From positions 1-40,378 of the forward strand of contig NZ_BAFV01000016.1 in NCBI RefSeq assembly GCF_000308515.1: 40,378 nucleotides of DNA. The letters are read 5' to 3'. This stretch comes from Nocardia carnea NBRC 14403 (GTDB lineage: Bacteria > Actinomycetota > Actinomycetes > Mycobacteriales > Mycobacteriaceae). Below, one piece after another: positions 16,575-26,101 of this stretch; the stretch's first letter is position 1, and each line of letters begins with the position of its first letter. The translations under genes were made by a program, and so were the position numbers. The notes under the pieces were generated by a model. That model saw only the letters and a program-made list of their open reading frames with translations, was not told where the DNA came from and did not search any database.

Positions 16575-17990
16575 ATGAGTGTCCATCCGGCCGGACCTCG
16601 GCACGCCGATATCCCGCACGCGCCGAATCTGCCGCAGCGCCCGGCGGATCCGCGGGAGATGATCGATCTGCCCGAGAACGTGTGGCCGCGCGGTGCCACC
16701 CGCGACACCGACGATGTGGTGCGTCTCGGCGGTATACCGGTCACCGAACTCGCCGCGAAGTTCGGCACCCCGCTGTTCGTGGTGGACGAGGACGACTTCC
16801 GGTCCCGCTGCCGCGATATGGTGCGCGCTTTCGGAGCCGATTCGCGAGTGCACTACGCCTCCAAGGCTTTTCTGTGCGGCGAGGTGGCGCGGTGGGTCCG
16901 CGACGAGGGCCTGTCCCTGGACGTGGCCTCCGGTGGTGAACTGGCGGTCGCGTTGCACGCCGGTTTCCCCGCTGAACGTATTGCGGTGCACGGCAACAAC
17001 AAATCCGTAGCCGAACTCGAGGCCGCGGTCGCGGCGGGGGTCGGCCACGTGGTGGTCGATTCGCTGTTCGAGATCGACCGGCTGGAAGCCGTCGCCGGTG
17101 CGGCGGGAGTGGTGCAGGATGTGCTGGTCCGGGTAACTGTCGGGGTCGAGGCGCATACCCACGAATACATTTCCACCGCCCACGAGGATCAGAAGTTCGG
17201 TTTCTCCATCTCCGGCGGTGACGCCATGGAGGCCTTGGCCCGGGTTTTCGAAGCCGGTAACCTGCGCCTGGTCGGCCTGCACAGCCATATCGGCTCCCAG
17301 ATCTTCGAGATCGACGGTTTCGAGATCGCGGCGCACCGGATGCTCGGGCTGCTTCGTGAAGCCGTCGACAAGTTCGGCGTCGAACGCACCGCGCAGATAT
17401 CGCTGCTCGACCTCGGCGGCGGGCTCGGGATCTCCTATCTGCCCTCGGACACTCCGCCACCGCTCGACGCTTTCGCCGAGAAACTGCGGGTCCTGGTGGC
17501 GCGGGAAGCCGAACTGGCCGGGTTGCCCGTCCCGCGGATCGCGGTCGAACCGGGCCGGGCGATCGCCGGACCGGGCACGGTGACCCTGTACGAGATCGGC
17601 ACCATCAAGGACGTATCCCTGGATGGTGGCCTGCGCCGCCGCTACGTCAGTGTCGACGGCGGGATGAGCGACAATATCCGGCCCGCGCTGTACCAGGCCG
17701 ATTACCATTGCCAGCTCGTCTCGCGGGGTTCGCAGGCCGAGCCGGTAGTCGCGCGCGTCGTCGGAAAGCATTGCGAGAGCGGCGATATCATCATCCGTGA
17801 TACCTGGCTTCCGGCCGACGCCGGGCCCGGCGACCTGGTTGCCGTGGCCGGGACGGGCGCCTACTGCTATTCCATGTCGAGCCGGTACAACATGCTGACC
17901 AGACCCGCGGTCGTTGCCGTCGCAGACGGTACGGCGCGGCTGATCCTGCGCCGGGAAACGATCGACGATCTGCTCGGTCTGGAGGTCTGA
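16575..17990 (+). CDS. lysA: Diaminopimelate decarboxylase
   Basis: The product is 471 residues. It decarboxylates meso-diaminopimelate to L-lysine, the last step of lysine synthesis. It is a fold-type III PLP enzyme: the PLP lysine is K97 in [16 protein letters not shown] lines the active site, the Gly-rich LDLGGGLGI and EPGRAI bind phosphate, and GKHCESGD carries the catalytic Cys from the partner subunit. A roughly 30-residue N-terminal extension before the barrel is typical of mycobacterial LysA. ATG 16575 has AGGAAGGGAG just upstream. Its TGA shares a base with the hom ATG. Confidence 0.97.
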   Translation: MSVHPAGPRHADIPHAPNLPQRPADPREMIDLPENVWPRGATRDTDDVVRLGGIPVTELAAKFGTPLFVVDEDDFRSRCRDMVRAFGADSRVHYASKAFLCGEVARWVRDEGLSLDVASGGELAVALHAGFPAERIAVHGNNKSVAELEAAVAAGVGHVVVDSLFEIDRLEAVAGAAGVVQDVLVRVTVGVEAHTHEYISTAHEDQKFGFSISGGDAMEALARVFEAGNLRLVGLHSHIGSQIFEIDGFEIAAHRMLGLLREAVDKFGVERTAQISLLDLGGGLGISYLPSDTPPPLDAFAEKLRVLVAREAELAGLPVPRIAVEPGRAIAGPGTVTLYEIGTIKDVSLDGGLRRRYVSVDGGMSDNIRPALYQADYHCQLVSRGSQAEPVVARVVGKHCESGDIIIRDTWLPADAGPGDLVAVAGTGAYCYSMSSRYNMLTRPAVVAVADGTARLILRRETIDDLLGLEV

Positions 17991-19390
17991 TGGACGCGAC
18001 GAAAGAGGCGAATATGCCCGAGGCGAGCGTGCCCGCGGTGAACGATGTCGTACCGGGACAGTGGGGTCCGGACCGGCCCATCGGGGTCGCGGTACTGGGT
18101 ATGGGCAATGTGGGCAGTGAGGTCGTGCGGATTCTGCGCGAGCACGCCGATGATCTGCAGGCACGGGTCGGCGCACCGGTGACCCTGCGCGGGGTCGCGG
18201 TGCGCAGTCTGGACCGGGACCGCGGTCTGCCCGCCGAACTGCTGACCACTGATGCCGAGGGGCTGGTAGCCCGCTCCGATGTGGACGTCGTGGTCGAGGT
18301 CATCGGCGGTATCGACCCGGCGCGCGCGCTGATCCTGGCCGCGCTCAACGCCGGTAAATCCGTGGTCACCGCCAACAAGGCGCTGCTGGCCGATTACACC
18401 GGGGAGCTGGCTGCCGCGGCCGAACGCAGCCGCGCCGACCTCTACTTCGAGGCCGCGGTCGCCGGGGCGATCCCGGTGGTGCGGCCGCTGATCCAGTCGC
18501 TGTCCGGTGACCGAGTCAATCGGGTGGTCGGCATCGTCAACGGCACCACCAACTTCATCCTGTCCGCGATGGACGAAACCGGTGCGGATTACGGCGAGAC
18601 GCTCGCCGAAGCCACCCGCCTCGGATATGCCGAAGCCGATCCGACCGCGGATGTCGAGGGCTACGACGCCGCCGCCAAGGCTGCCATCCTCGCTTCCCTC
18701 GCCTTCCACACCCGGGTCACGGCCGCCGATGTGTTCCGGCAGGGCATCTCGACGATCAGCTCCGAGGACCTGGAAACCGCCTCCGCGGTGAACTGCGCCG
18801 TAAAGCTGCTCGCGATCTGTGAGCGGGTGCCGGCCGGTCCGGGGGAGCCGAGTCCGGCCGAGGGCGGTAAGGAGCGGGTTTCGGTGCGGGTCTATCCGGC
18901 GTTGATCCCGCGCAAACACCCGTTGGCCACGGTGAGCGGGGCGTTCAACGCGGTGGTCGTGGAGGCCGAGAACGCCGGCCGGCTGATGTTCTACGGCCAG
19001 GGCGCCGGCGGTGCACCTACCGCCTCTGCGGTCCTGGGCGATCTGGTGATGGCCGCGCGCAACAAATTCTTCGGCGGCCGCGCTCCCGGTGAATCGGTCT
19101 ATGCGGCGTTGCCGATCGCGCCGATCGGCGATACACCCACCCGCTATCACGTGAATCTGAAGGTCGAGGACCGTCCCGGTGTGCTGGCCCGGGTGGCGGG
19201 TAAATTCGCCGAGCACGGGGTCAGTATCTCCACCGTCCGGCAGGAAGGGCACGATGACCGGGCACGGCTCGTCGTCGTCACCCACCTGGCGACGGAGTCG
19301 GCGCTGGCCGAAACCGTGGCCGCCCTCGCGGATATGGAATCCGTCACATCTGTCACCAGCGTTTTGAGATTGGAAGGCACCGAAGAATGA
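17990..19390 (+). CDS. hom: Homoserine dehydrogenase
   Basis: The product is 466 residues. It reduces aspartate semialdehyde to homoserine, the branch point to threonine and methionine. The NAD(P)-binding loop GMGNVG is at 37-42; [11 protein letters not shown] and the [19 protein letters not shown] active-site segment are intact. A C-terminal ACT domain begins near residue 386 ([15 protein letters not shown]), which in this family mediates threonine feedback. ATG 17990 overlaps the lysA stop (TGATG). A second ATG at 18014 has AGAGG upstream and would remove 8 residues. Its stop overlaps the thrC start as ATGA. Confidence 0.97.
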   Translation: MDATKEANMPEASVPAVNDVVPGQWGPDRPIGVAVLGMGNVGSEVVRILREHADDLQARVGAPVTLRGVAVRSLDRDRGLPAELLTTDAEGLVARSDVDVVVEVIGGIDPARALILAALNAGKSVVTANKALLADYTGELAAAAERSRADLYFEAAVAGAIPVVRPLIQSLSGDRVNRVVGIVNGTTNFILSAMDETGADYGETLAEATRLGYAEADPTADVEGYDAAAKAAILASLAFHTRVTAADVFRQGISTISSEDLETASAVNCAVKLLAICERVPAGPGEPSPAEGGKERVSVRVYPALIPRKHPLATVSGAFNAVVVEAENAGRLMFYGQGAGGAPTASAVLGDLVMAARNKFFGGRAPGESVYAALPIAPIGDTPTRYHVNLKVEDRPGVLARVAGKFAEHGVSISTVRQEGHDDRARLVVVTHLATESALAETVAALADMESVTSVTSVLRLEGTEE

Positions 19391-20511
19391 CAACAGCATC
19401 GCGCAGCGGGGCGGTGGGCGGGCCTTCCGGCGTGGCCCCGCAATCCGGCGTGCACTCCCGCTGGCCCGGGCTGATCGCCGCCTACCGGGACCGGCTCGCG
19501 GGTGCGGCCGACTGGGAACCGGTCACCCTGTTCGAGGGCGGCACCCCGCTGGTGCCGGCTCCGTACCTGTCCGAACTCACCGGGTGCGAGGTATATCTCA
19601 AGGTCGAGGGCACCAACCCGACCGGTTCGTTCAAGGACCGGGGTATGACCATGGCGATGACCGATGCCAAGTACCGGGGTCAGCAGGCGGTGCTGTGCGC
19701 CTCCACCGGTAACACCTCGGCGTCGGCCGCCGCTTACGCGACCCGCGCCGGGATGACCTGCGCGGTGCTCATCCCGCAGGGCAAGATCGCCATGGGCAAA
19801 CTCGCCCAGGCCGTGATGCTCGGCGCCAAGGTGATCCAGGTCGAGGGCAATTTCGACGACTGCCTGGAGCTGGCCCGTAAGGTCACCTCCGATTTCCCGG
19901 CGATCGGCCTGGTCAACTCGGTGAACCCGGCGCGGATCGAAGGCCAGAAAACCGCCTCGTTCGAAATCTGCGATGTGCTCGGCAGCGCCCCTGATGTGCA
20001 CGCGCTGCCGGTGGGCAACGCCGGCAATATCACCGCCTACTGGCGTGGCTATCGCGAATACCACGCCGACGGCGTGACGGGTTCGCTGCCGCGCATGCTG
20101 GGCGTTCAGGCCGCCGGGGCGGCCCCGCTGGTCAACGGTGCCCCGGTGAAGGAACCGGAAACCATCGCGACCGCCATCCGGATCGGCGCGCCCGCCTCGT
20201 GGAACGGTGCGGTCGCGGCCAAGGAGGAGTCCGGTGGCGCGTTCCGCGCGGCCACCGACGACGAGATCCTGGAGGCATACCGGCTGGTCGCGGCGAAGGA
20301 AGGCGTTTTCGTCGAACCGGCCTCCGCGGCGAGTGTCGCCGGAGTGCTGGCCGCCCGTGCCGACGGCTGGCTCGAACCCGGGCTGAAGGTGGTCTGCACG
20401 GTCACCGGTAACGGTCTCAAGGATCCCGATACCGCTCTGCTCGGTATGCCCGAGGTCCAGGCCATCGCGGTCGACCCGGTGGCTGTCGCCGCCCGACTCG
20501 AACTGGCCTGA
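19387..20511 (+). CDS. thrC: Threonine synthase
   Basis: The product is 374 residues, the short class typical of actinobacteria. It converts O-phosphohomoserine to threonine. It is a fold-type II PLP enzyme: the PLP lysine is K83 in TGSFKDRGM, the substrate loop is [15 protein letters not shown], and the phosphate loop is PVGNAGNI. Ser/Thr of [10 protein letters not shown] near the C-terminus would contact the PLP ring nitrogen. ATG 19387 overlaps the hom stop by four bases, so translation is coupled. thrB begins two bases after its stop. Confidence 0.97.
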   Translation: MTTASRSGAVGGPSGVAPQSGVHSRWPGLIAAYRDRLAGAADWEPVTLFEGGTPLVPAPYLSELTGCEVYLKVEGTNPTGSFKDRGMTMAMTDAKYRGQQAVLCASTGNTSASAAAYATRAGMTCAVLIPQGKIAMGKLAQAVMLGAKVIQVEGNFDDCLELARKVTSDFPAIGLVNSVNPARIEGQKTASFEICDVLGSAPDVHALPVGNAGNITAYWRGYREYHADGVTGSLPRMLGVQAAGAAPLVNGAPVKEPETIATAIRIGAPASWNGAVAAKEESGGAFRAATDDEILEAYRLVAAKEGVFVEPASAASVAGVLAARADGWLEPGLKVVCTVTGNGLKDPDTALLGMPEVQAIAVDPVAVAARLELA

Positions 20512-20513
20512 TC

Positions 20514-21491
20514 TTGGATACGCGCGAGAGCCGGCTCACCGCTCCCACCCTGCCGGCCGGGCTCACCGTCACGGTCCGGGTCCCCGCATCCAGCGCGAAC
20601 CTCGGCCCCGGTTTCGATTCGCTGGGGATGGCGCTGGGTATCTACGACGAGATCGAGGTGCGCAGCACCGATTCCGGACTGGATATCCGGGTCGAGGGCG
20701 AGGGCGCCGACGAGGTGCCCTGGGGGCCACAGCATCTGGTGGTCCGGGCCATCGAACGCGGACTGGAATCGGCCGGTGTCTGGGCCGACGGTCTGGAGGT
20801 GCTGTGCCGGAACACGATTCCGCACTCCCGCGGGCTCGGTTCCTCGGCGGCGGCCGTGGTCGGCGGGATCGCCGCGGGCTGCGCGCTGGCCGCCGAATTC
20901 GACCCCGCCCTGGCCGTCGACACCGACCGGATGGTGCAGCTCGCGGCCGAATTCGAGGGACATCCGGACAATGCGGCGGCCAGTGTGCTCGGCGGTATCG
21001 TCGTCTCCTGGACCGAAACCGGCCCGGGGCCCGAGGCCATCGGTGATATCGCTGCGCCGCAGCGGATCTACCGTGCTGTCCGCCTCGACGGGCACGCCGG
21101 CCTGAAACCGGTGGTTCTGGTTCCCGACGAGCGCTCGTCCACCGCGCAGACCCGGGGCCTGCTGCCCGAGCTGATCCCGCATCGCGACGCCGCGTTCAAC
21201 GTGAGCCGGGCCGCGCTGGCGGTGGTCGCGCTGACCCAGCGCCCCGATCTGCTGCTCCCGGCCACCGCGGACCGGTTGCACCAAACCCAGCGTGCACCCG
21301 CGCTGCCGCTGACAACCGCCTGGATCGACCGCTTGCGGGCCGCCGGAATCGCGGCTACCGTTTCTGGCGCCGGCCCCACGGTGCTCGCACTCGGGACCAG
21401 CGCTTTCCCCGACGAACTGCGTGCGCGTGCCGCGGCGGACGGCCTGCGAGTACTCGAGCCGGGCCTCGCGGAAGGCGTCCGGATCGCCTGA
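20514..21491 (+). CDS. thrB: Homoserine kinase
   Basis: The product is 325 residues, a GHMP-family kinase that phosphorylates homoserine with ATP. Motif 1 is [21 protein letters not shown], motif 2 (the ATP-binding loop) is GLGSSAA at 107-113, and motif 3 is near [14 protein letters not shown]. The start codon appears to be TTG 20514, two bases after the thrC stop. No ATG or GTG lies between it and the first conserved strand, so a rare start in a tightly coupled operon is the best reading. The operon probably ends here, before the rho promoter. Confidence 0.94.
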   Translation: MDTRESRLTAPTLPAGLTVTVRVPASSANLGPGFDSLGMALGIYDEIEVRSTDSGLDIRVEGEGADEVPWGPQHLVVRAIERGLESAGVWADGLEVLCRNTIPHSRGLGSSAAAVVGGIAAGCALAAEFDPALAVDTDRMVQLAAEFEGHPDNAAASVLGGIVVSWTETGPGPEAIGDIAAPQRIYRAVRLDGHAGLKPVVLVPDERSSTAQTRGLLPELIPHRDAAFNVSRAALAVVALTQRPDLLLPATADRLHQTQRAPALPLTTAWIDRLRAAGIAATVSGAGPTVLALGTSAFPDELRARAAADGLRVLEPGLAEGVRIA

Positions 21492-21804
21492 CGGGCGCGT
21501 CCGCCTTGCCGAGGCTCGTAGTTGCCCGCTATCCTGGGCAAGTCCGTACATCGCGCGCATCAGACGCCGGTGCTTCATCAGGGCAATCGCTCCAGCAGGC
21601 TCCAGGCTCGAGCCTCCATGCCATGGGGGTGCCGCGCAGCCTCTGAACTGGAATGATCTCTTCCACCATTTTCCTCGGTGGCGAAGCACCCGGTCCCGGA
21701 GGGGCAGGCGATACGGCTACAAATCCGAGTCCGGCAGCGAGATCGGGCTACGGAACGAAACCCTCGACAAAGCACACGGCCATCGAGGGAAGGAAAGGAT
21801 CTCC
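21492..21804 (+). promoter_or_regulatory. rho promoter and long leader
   Basis: A sigma-70-type promoter is visible: TTGCCG (21506-21511), 18-base spacer, TATCCT (21530-21535). Transcription from about 21542 gives a leader of roughly 260 bases. The leader contains a perfect 12-bp palindrome AGGCTCGAGCCT (21604-21615), a hairpin CCACC/GGTGG (21663-21681), and two tiny overlapping ORFs, 21618-21656 (12 codons) and 21623-21646 (7 codons). rho is autoregulated in other bacteria, so an attenuating leader is a reasonable inference; nothing here proves it. Confidence 0.55.
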
Positions 21805-23928
21805 GTGACAGATACGGACCTGCTCGCGACACCCGGGGTGGAATCCGACTCCGTACCCTCGGGCAACCGCGAAAGTGACTCCGGACAGATTTCGAAGATG
21901 AGCGAAAACACCGACATCGGATCGGGGCTGACTGGAATGTTGTTGCCGCAGTTGCGCGCACTGGCAGGGGAACTCGGAATTCGGGGCACCTCCGGTATGC
22001 GCAAGGGTGATCTCATCGCTGCTATCAAGGAAAATCAGGCCGGCAGACCCGCCGCCGCGGAGCGCAACTCCCGCGCGAAGGCTGCCAAGGAACGTAAGTC
22101 CGCGGAGCCCGTCGCGGCCGCGTCCACCACGGCTGCTGCTGCGCCCGCCGCCGCTCCGGCCGAGGCGCCCGCGCCCGCCCGGACCGCGAACGATCGCGCC
22201 TCCACCGGCGCCGATAGTGCGTCCGGCGATGCCAAGGGCGCCGAGAAGCAGGCCGCCACCAACGGTGCGGCGAATGCCAACGGCGTCGCGGAGGCCGGGA
22301 AGGCCGACACTTCGAAGGCCGGCACCGGGGCGGACACCAAGGGGGATACCAAGGCCGACGCCAAGCCCGAGACCAAATCCGCCGACGCCGAGGACACCGG
22401 CCGGGATTCCGGCCAGCGTGGCCGCGGCCGGCAGCGGCGCGGTCGCGATCAGCAGGGCAAGAGCTCCGGCGATTCCGGCGAGGCGCGCACCGACGACGCC
22501 AAGTCCGACGGCAGCAAGTCCGACGGCGGCAAGTCCGAGTCCAAACAGGACAGCAAGGACTCCGACCAGGGCGAACGCCGGCGTGACCGGAACCAGGGCG
22601 GTCAGCAGAACCAGGGCGATCAGCGTGGCTCCGGTGGTAACCGGGGTGGCGACGGTAACCGTGGTGGCGATGACGAAGAAGGCGGCCGCGGTCGCCGGGG
22701 TCGCCGGTTCCGCGAGCGTCGCCGCGGCCGCGATCGCGAGGGTGGCGGCGGGGAGGCCCGCGAGCCCGAGATCCGCGAAGACGACGTTCTGCAGCCGGTC
22801 GCGGGCATCCTCGATGTCCTGGACAACTATGCGTTCGTGCGCACCTCCGGCTACCTCGCCGGGCCGAACGACGTCTACGTCTCGATGAACCTCGTCCGCA
22901 AGAACGGCCTGCGCCGCGGTGACGCGATCACCGGTGCGGTGCGTGCCCCGCGGGAGGGCGAACAGTCCAATCAGCGGCAGAAGTTCGATCCGCTGGTGCG
23001 CCTGGACACGGTCAACGGCGCCGAGGTGGATTCGGCGAAGCGACGGCCCGATTTCAACAAGCTCACCCCGCTGTACCCCAATCAGCGGCTGCGCCTGGAA
23101 ACGACGCCGAACAAGCTGACCACCCGGGTCATCGATCTGATCATGCCGATCGGTAAGGGTCAGCGTGCCCTGATCGTGTCGCCGCCCAAGGCCGGTAAGA
23201 CCACGATCATGCAGGACATCGCCAACGCGATCGCGATCAACAACCCCGAGTGCTATCTCATGGTTGTGCTGGTCGACGAACGTCCCGAAGAGGTCACCGA
23301 TATGCAGCGTTCGGTGAAGGGTGAGGTCATCGCCTCCACCTTCGACCGGCCGCCGTCCGATCACACCTCGGTCGCCGAACTGGCCATCGAACGGGCCAAG
23401 CGCCTGGTCGAAATGGGTAAGGACGTGGTGGTCCTGCTCGACTCGATCACCCGCCTGGGTCGCGCGTACAACAACTCCTCGCCGGCCTCCGGACGCATCC
23501 TGTCCGGTGGTGTCGATTCCACCGCGCTGTATCCGCCCAAGCGGTTCCTCGGCGCGGCGCGCAATATCGAGAACGGCGGCTCGCTGACGATCATCGCCAC
23601 CGCGATGGTGGAAACCGGTTCGACCGGTGACACGGTGATCTTCGAGGAGTTCAAGGGGACCGGTAACGCCGAGCTCAAACTCGACCGCAAGATCGCCGAG
23701 CGGCGTGTGTTCCCCGCGGTGGACGTCAATCCGTCCGGTACCCGTAAGGACGAACTGCTGCTCAACGTCGACGAGGCCGCGGTTCTGCACAAGCTGCGCC
23801 GTGTCCTGTCGGGCCTGGATTCGCATCAGGCCATCGATCTGCTGATCGACCGGTTGAAGAAGAGCAAGAACAACCTGGAATTCCTGATGCAGGTCTCCAA
23901 GACTGCTCCGGGAGCCCTGGACGAATAA
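21805..23928 (+). CDS. rho: Transcription termination factor Rho
   Basis: The product is 707 residues, far longer than the 419 of E. coli because of an N-terminal insertion. Residues about 48-78 (LLPQLRALAGELGIRGTSG...DLIAAI) are the SAP-like Rho N domain. Residues about 80-325 are low complexity: Ala/Lys-rich, then Asp/Ser/Lys-rich, then Arg/Gly-rich (GRGRRGRRFRERRRGR), as in other actinobacterial Rho proteins. The cold-shock-type RNA-binding domain follows (AGILDVLDNYAFVRTSGY). Walker A is PKAGKT (461-466), with VVLLDSITRLGRAYN as Walker B/Q-loop region. GTG 21805 is the start, with GGAAGGAAAGGA upstream. It acts as a hexameric RNA-dependent ATPase that terminates transcription. Confidence 0.96.
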   Translation: MTDTDLLATPGVESDSVPSGNRESDSGQISKMSENTDIGSGLTGMLLPQLRALAGELGIRGTSGMRKGDLIAAIKENQAGRPAAAERNSRAKAAKERKSAEPVAAASTTAAAAPAAAPAEAPAPARTANDRASTGADSASGDAKGAEKQAATNGAANANGVAEAGKADTSKAGTGADTKGDTKADAKPETKSADAEDTGRDSGQRGRGRQRRGRDQQGKSSGDSGEARTDDAKSDGSKSDGGKSESKQDSKDSDQGERRRDRNQGGQQNQGDQRGSGGNRGGDGNRGGDDEEGGRGRRGRRFRERRRGRDREGGGGEAREPEIREDDVLQPVAGILDVLDNYAFVRTSGYLAGPNDVYVSMNLVRKNGLRRGDAITGAVRAPREGEQSNQRQKFDPLVRLDTVNGAEVDSAKRRPDFNKLTPLYPNQRLRLETTPNKLTTRVIDLIMPIGKGQRALIVSPPKAGKTTIMQDIANAIAINNPECYLMVVLVDERPEEVTDMQRSVKGEVIASTFDRPPSDHTSVAELAIERAKRLVEMGKDVVVLLDSITRLGRAYNNSSPASGRILSGGVDSTALYPPKRFLGAARNIENGGSLTIIATAMVETGSTGDTVIFEEFKGTGNAELKLDRKIAERRVFPAVDVNPSGTRKDELLLNVDEAAVLHKLRRVLSGLDSHQAIDLLIDRLKKSKNNLEFLMQVSKTAPGALDE

Positions 23929-23950
23929 GTAGTACTGCTCGGCATGGGGT

Positions 23951-24036
23951 CGGGTCCTCGAACGGACCCGTCCCTGCCGGGAGTCCATCGGACCAGCGTG
24001 GGTCGGCCTTCTGGAAGGTCGGCCCACGTTGTGTTT
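23951..24036 (+). terminator. Tandem hairpin terminator after rho
   Basis: The first hairpin is CGGGTCC/GGACCCG (23951-23970). The second is a 14-bp stem with two G-U pairs (23997-24010 with 24015-24028) and a CTGG loop, followed by TTGTGTTT. It lies 20-110 bases after the rho stop. The second hairpin is the likely intrinsic terminator. Confidence 0.75.
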
Positions 24037-24234
24037 CCGCCGGACGTGCATTCGAAGGCACCTGTCTCGATGCGGAACAAATCCCAGGGGAGGCGCGTTT
24101 CAGGGGGCGTCGGAGGTTCTGGCATACTGGACCGCCGTGCGTCTGCGAATCGCGCAGACTCCCGCCTTAGTCGGTTCCGGTTCACGTTCGGCAAATATAC
24201 GAGCGACCCGGCGACCAATATCGAGAGGACATCC
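24037..24234 (+). other. Spacer before rpmE
   Basis: No gene was found between the rho terminator and rpmE. CATACT (24123-24128) could be an rpmE -10 box, giving a leader of about 100 bases. GAGAGGA at 24223-24229 is the rpmE ribosome site. A frame open through this stretch into rpmE has no start signal and looks non-coding. Confidence 0.4.
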
Positions 24235-24465
24235 ATGAAGGCAGGAATTCACCCGTCCTACGTCGACACCACCGTCGTCTGTGGCTGCGGAAATACGTTC
24301 CAGACCCGCTCCACCAAGGACTCCGGGCATATCACCGTCGAGGTCTGCTCGCAGTGCCACCCGTTCTACACCGGCAAGCAGAAGATTCTGGACACCGGTG
24401 GTCGTGTGGCCCGCTTCGAGGCCCGCTACGGCAAGCGCGCCAAGAAGGCCGACGCCGACAAGTAG
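24235..24465 (+). CDS. rpmE: 50S ribosomal protein L31 (zinc-binding form)
   Basis: The product is 76 residues. L31 bridges the large and small ribosomal subunits. The four zinc ligands of the Cys-containing form are all present: C16 and C18 in VVCGCGN, and C38 and C41 in [14 protein letters not shown]. This is therefore the zinc-dependent type rather than the zinc-free, Zur-repressed paralogue. The C-terminus is Lys/Ala-rich and flexible. GAGAGGA lies 5 bases before ATG 24235. The rho-rpmE-prfA order is standard for actinobacteria; a strong terminator follows immediately. Confidence 0.97.
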   Translation: MKAGIHPSYVDTTVVCGCGNTFQTRSTKDSGHITVEVCSQCHPFYTGKQKILDTGGRVARFEARYGKRAKKADADK

Positions 24466-24472
24466 CTTCTCC

Positions 24473-24521
24473 GCCAGCGCCCGGACCTGCCCTTGCAGGC
24501 CGGGCGTTGGCGTTTTATTTT
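24473..24521 (+). terminator. Rho-independent terminator of rpmE
   Basis: GCCAGCGCCCGG pairs with CCGGGCGTTGGC, with an inner CTGC/GCAG extension around a CCTT loop. The stem is followed by GTTTTATTTT, a strong T-tract, starting 8 bases after the rpmE stop. Confidence 0.9.
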
Positions 24522-24523
24522 GG

Positions 24524-24635
24524 CGGCGCCTGCGGCGCCGTGGGTTTTGGCCCCTGAGGTCCCTACTGTCAGCACTCGATGCCCGCGGCTGCGCCGCATC
24601 GCATCGAGCACTGACAGCAGGGACGGGCCAAAACC
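24524..24635. repeat. Palindromic element between rpmE and prfA
   Basis: A small perfect stem CGGCGCC/GGCGCCG (24524-24540) is followed by a large imperfect inverted repeat. The left arm 24543-24582 pairs with the right arm 24601-24635: GGTTTTGGCCC with GGGCCAAAACC, GTCCCT with AGGGAC, CTGTCAG with CTGACAG, and CTCGATGC with GCATCGAG, separated by short mismatches. The 18-base centre itself holds GCGGC/GCCGC. The mismatches are spread out and one arm has a 4-5 base insertion. Such a stack may be a dispersed palindromic (REP or MITE-like) element; copy number cannot be seen here. Confidence 0.7.
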
Positions 24636-24751
24636 TTTCAGGGCCTCGCTGAACTCGGCACCACCGTTGGACACTTTGGGTTGATGCGGGGCCGGAGCCC
24701 TCGAGTGCTGTGCATTGCCTGTCGGATCAGTCGCGTGGTAGGAGACCTGTA

Positions 24752-25831
24752 ATGGCCGAGAAGACCGCACCGTCGGCGATCGACGATGTGCTGGCCGAAT
24801 ACGCCGGGCTGGAGAGCCGGCTGGCTGATCCCGCGCTGCACAACGATCCCGGGGCGGCCCGGCGGGTCGGGAAGCGGTTCGCCGAACTCGCACCGGTGAT
24901 GACGACGTACAAGAAGCTCGCCGCGACTCGAGACGATCTGGAGGCGGCACGGGAACTGGCCGCCGACGATCCTTCGTTCGCGGCGGAGGTGCCCGGGCTG
25001 GAGGAACAGCTCGAAGAGCTGGAGAATCAGCTCGCCGATCTACTGGCGCCGCGGGATCCGCACGACGGTGACGATGTGGTGCTGGAGGTGAAATCCGGTG
25101 AGGGCGGCGAGGAATCGGCGCTTTTCGCCGCCGACCTCGCCCGTATGTACATCCGTTACGCCGAACGCCGCGGCTGGAAGGTGGAGGTGCTGGACGCGGC
25201 GTTCTCCGATCTGGGTGGCTACAAGGAAGCGACGCTGTCGATCAAGAGCCGTGATGCCGCGCGCGACGGAGTGTGGTCGCGGTTCAAATTCGAGGGCGGG
25301 GTACATCGGGTCCAGCGGGTACCGGTGACCGAATCGCAGGGCCGGGTGCATACGTCCGCGGCCGGCGTACTCATCTACCCCGAACCCGACGAGGTGGAAG
25401 AGGTGCAGATCGACGAGAACGATCTGCGTATCGACGTCTACCGCTCGTCCGGCAAAGGTGGCCAGGGCGTGAATACCACCGATTCGGCGGTCCGGATCAC
25501 CCATCTGCCCACCGGTATCGTCGTCACCTGCCAGAACGAACGCTCCCAGTTGCAGAACAAGGCCCGCGCCATGCAGGTCCTGGCCGCGCGGCTGCAGGCG
25601 CTGGCCGAAGAGCAGGCCGAACAGGAAGCCGCCGAGGGCCGGGCGAGCCAGATCCGCACCGTCGACCGTTCGGAACGGATCCGCACCTACAACTTTCCCG
25701 AGAACCGCATCGCCGACCACCGCATCGGTTACAAGGCGCACAATCTCGACGCCGTGCTCAACGGCGATATGGACGCCCTCCTGGACGCCCTCGGAACCGC
25801 CGACCGCACTGCCCGGATGGCAGCCGAATAG
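24752..25831 (+). CDS. prfA: Peptide chain release factor 1
   Basis: The product is 359 residues, the normal RF1 length. It recognises UAA and UAG and triggers peptide release. The stop-codon-reading tripeptide is PVT (191-193), the RF1 type, in [16 protein letters not shown]. The catalytic loop [17 protein letters not shown] holds G236-G237-Q238, whose Gln is the target of PrmC encoded next. ATG 24752 has TAGGAG about 8 bases upstream. The 270 bases between prfA and prmC suggest separate transcription despite the functional link. Confidence 0.97.
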   Translation: MAEKTAPSAIDDVLAEYAGLESRLADPALHNDPGAARRVGKRFAELAPVMTTYKKLAATRDDLEAARELAADDPSFAAEVPGLEEQLEELENQLADLLAPRDPHDGDDVVLEVKSGEGGEESALFAADLARMYIRYAERRGWKVEVLDAAFSDLGGYKEATLSIKSRDAARDGVWSRFKFEGGVHRVQRVPVTESQGRVHTSAAGVLIYPEPDEVEEVQIDENDLRIDVYRSSGKGGQGVNTTDSAVRITHLPTGIVVTCQNERSQLQNKARAMQVLAARLQALAEEQAEQEAAEGRASQIRTVDRSERIRTYNFPENRIADHRIGYKAHNLDAVLNGDMDALLDALGTADRTARMAAE

Positions 25832-25865
25832 CTCGCTCGATCCCTCGGAGCTGTTGTCGAATGGG

Positions 25866-25899
25866 TCCGCCCCGGACCGCGGCGCGGGCCCGGGGCGGG
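25866..25899 (+). terminator. Possible terminator after prfA
   Basis: TCCGCCCCGG (25866-25875) pairs with CCGGGGCGGG (25890-25899), a 10-bp GC-rich stem with one terminal wobble pair and a 14-base loop, 35 bases after the prfA stop. There is no T-tract, so termination is inferred from position and stability only. Confidence 0.35.
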
Positions 25900-26101
25900 C
25901 ACTGCATCGAGCTGCATCGGCGTTCGGGCAGTGTGCGATTTCCGGACCCGCACAATCGGCCGGCACCGTCGTAGGCGAAGCCCGCCAGTTCGTGCCCGTC
26001 CGAACACAACGGAACCCGCGGCGGTGCCGAGTCAGCGAGGCCCTGAGCGGACCATGGGGGCCGAAACCCCGCGCTGCCGGAGCCGGCGCAAAATAAGCAC
26101 A

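Noticed and set aside
14708..16768. 686-codon minus-strand open frame across argS
   Set aside because: argS on the plus strand is unmistakable; the antisense product has no family features and arises from GC-rich codon positions.
21618..21656. 12-codon upstream ORF in the rho leader as a gene
   Set aside because: There is no Shine-Dalgarno before it; kept only as part of the leader description.
23944..24465. Longer rpmE frame starting at 23944
   Set aside because: It runs through the rho terminator, and the true L31 N-terminus with a ribosome site begins at 24235.
25854..26096. 80-codon frame between prfA and prmC
   Set aside because: It passes through a GC hairpin and has no start signal or recognisable sequence.
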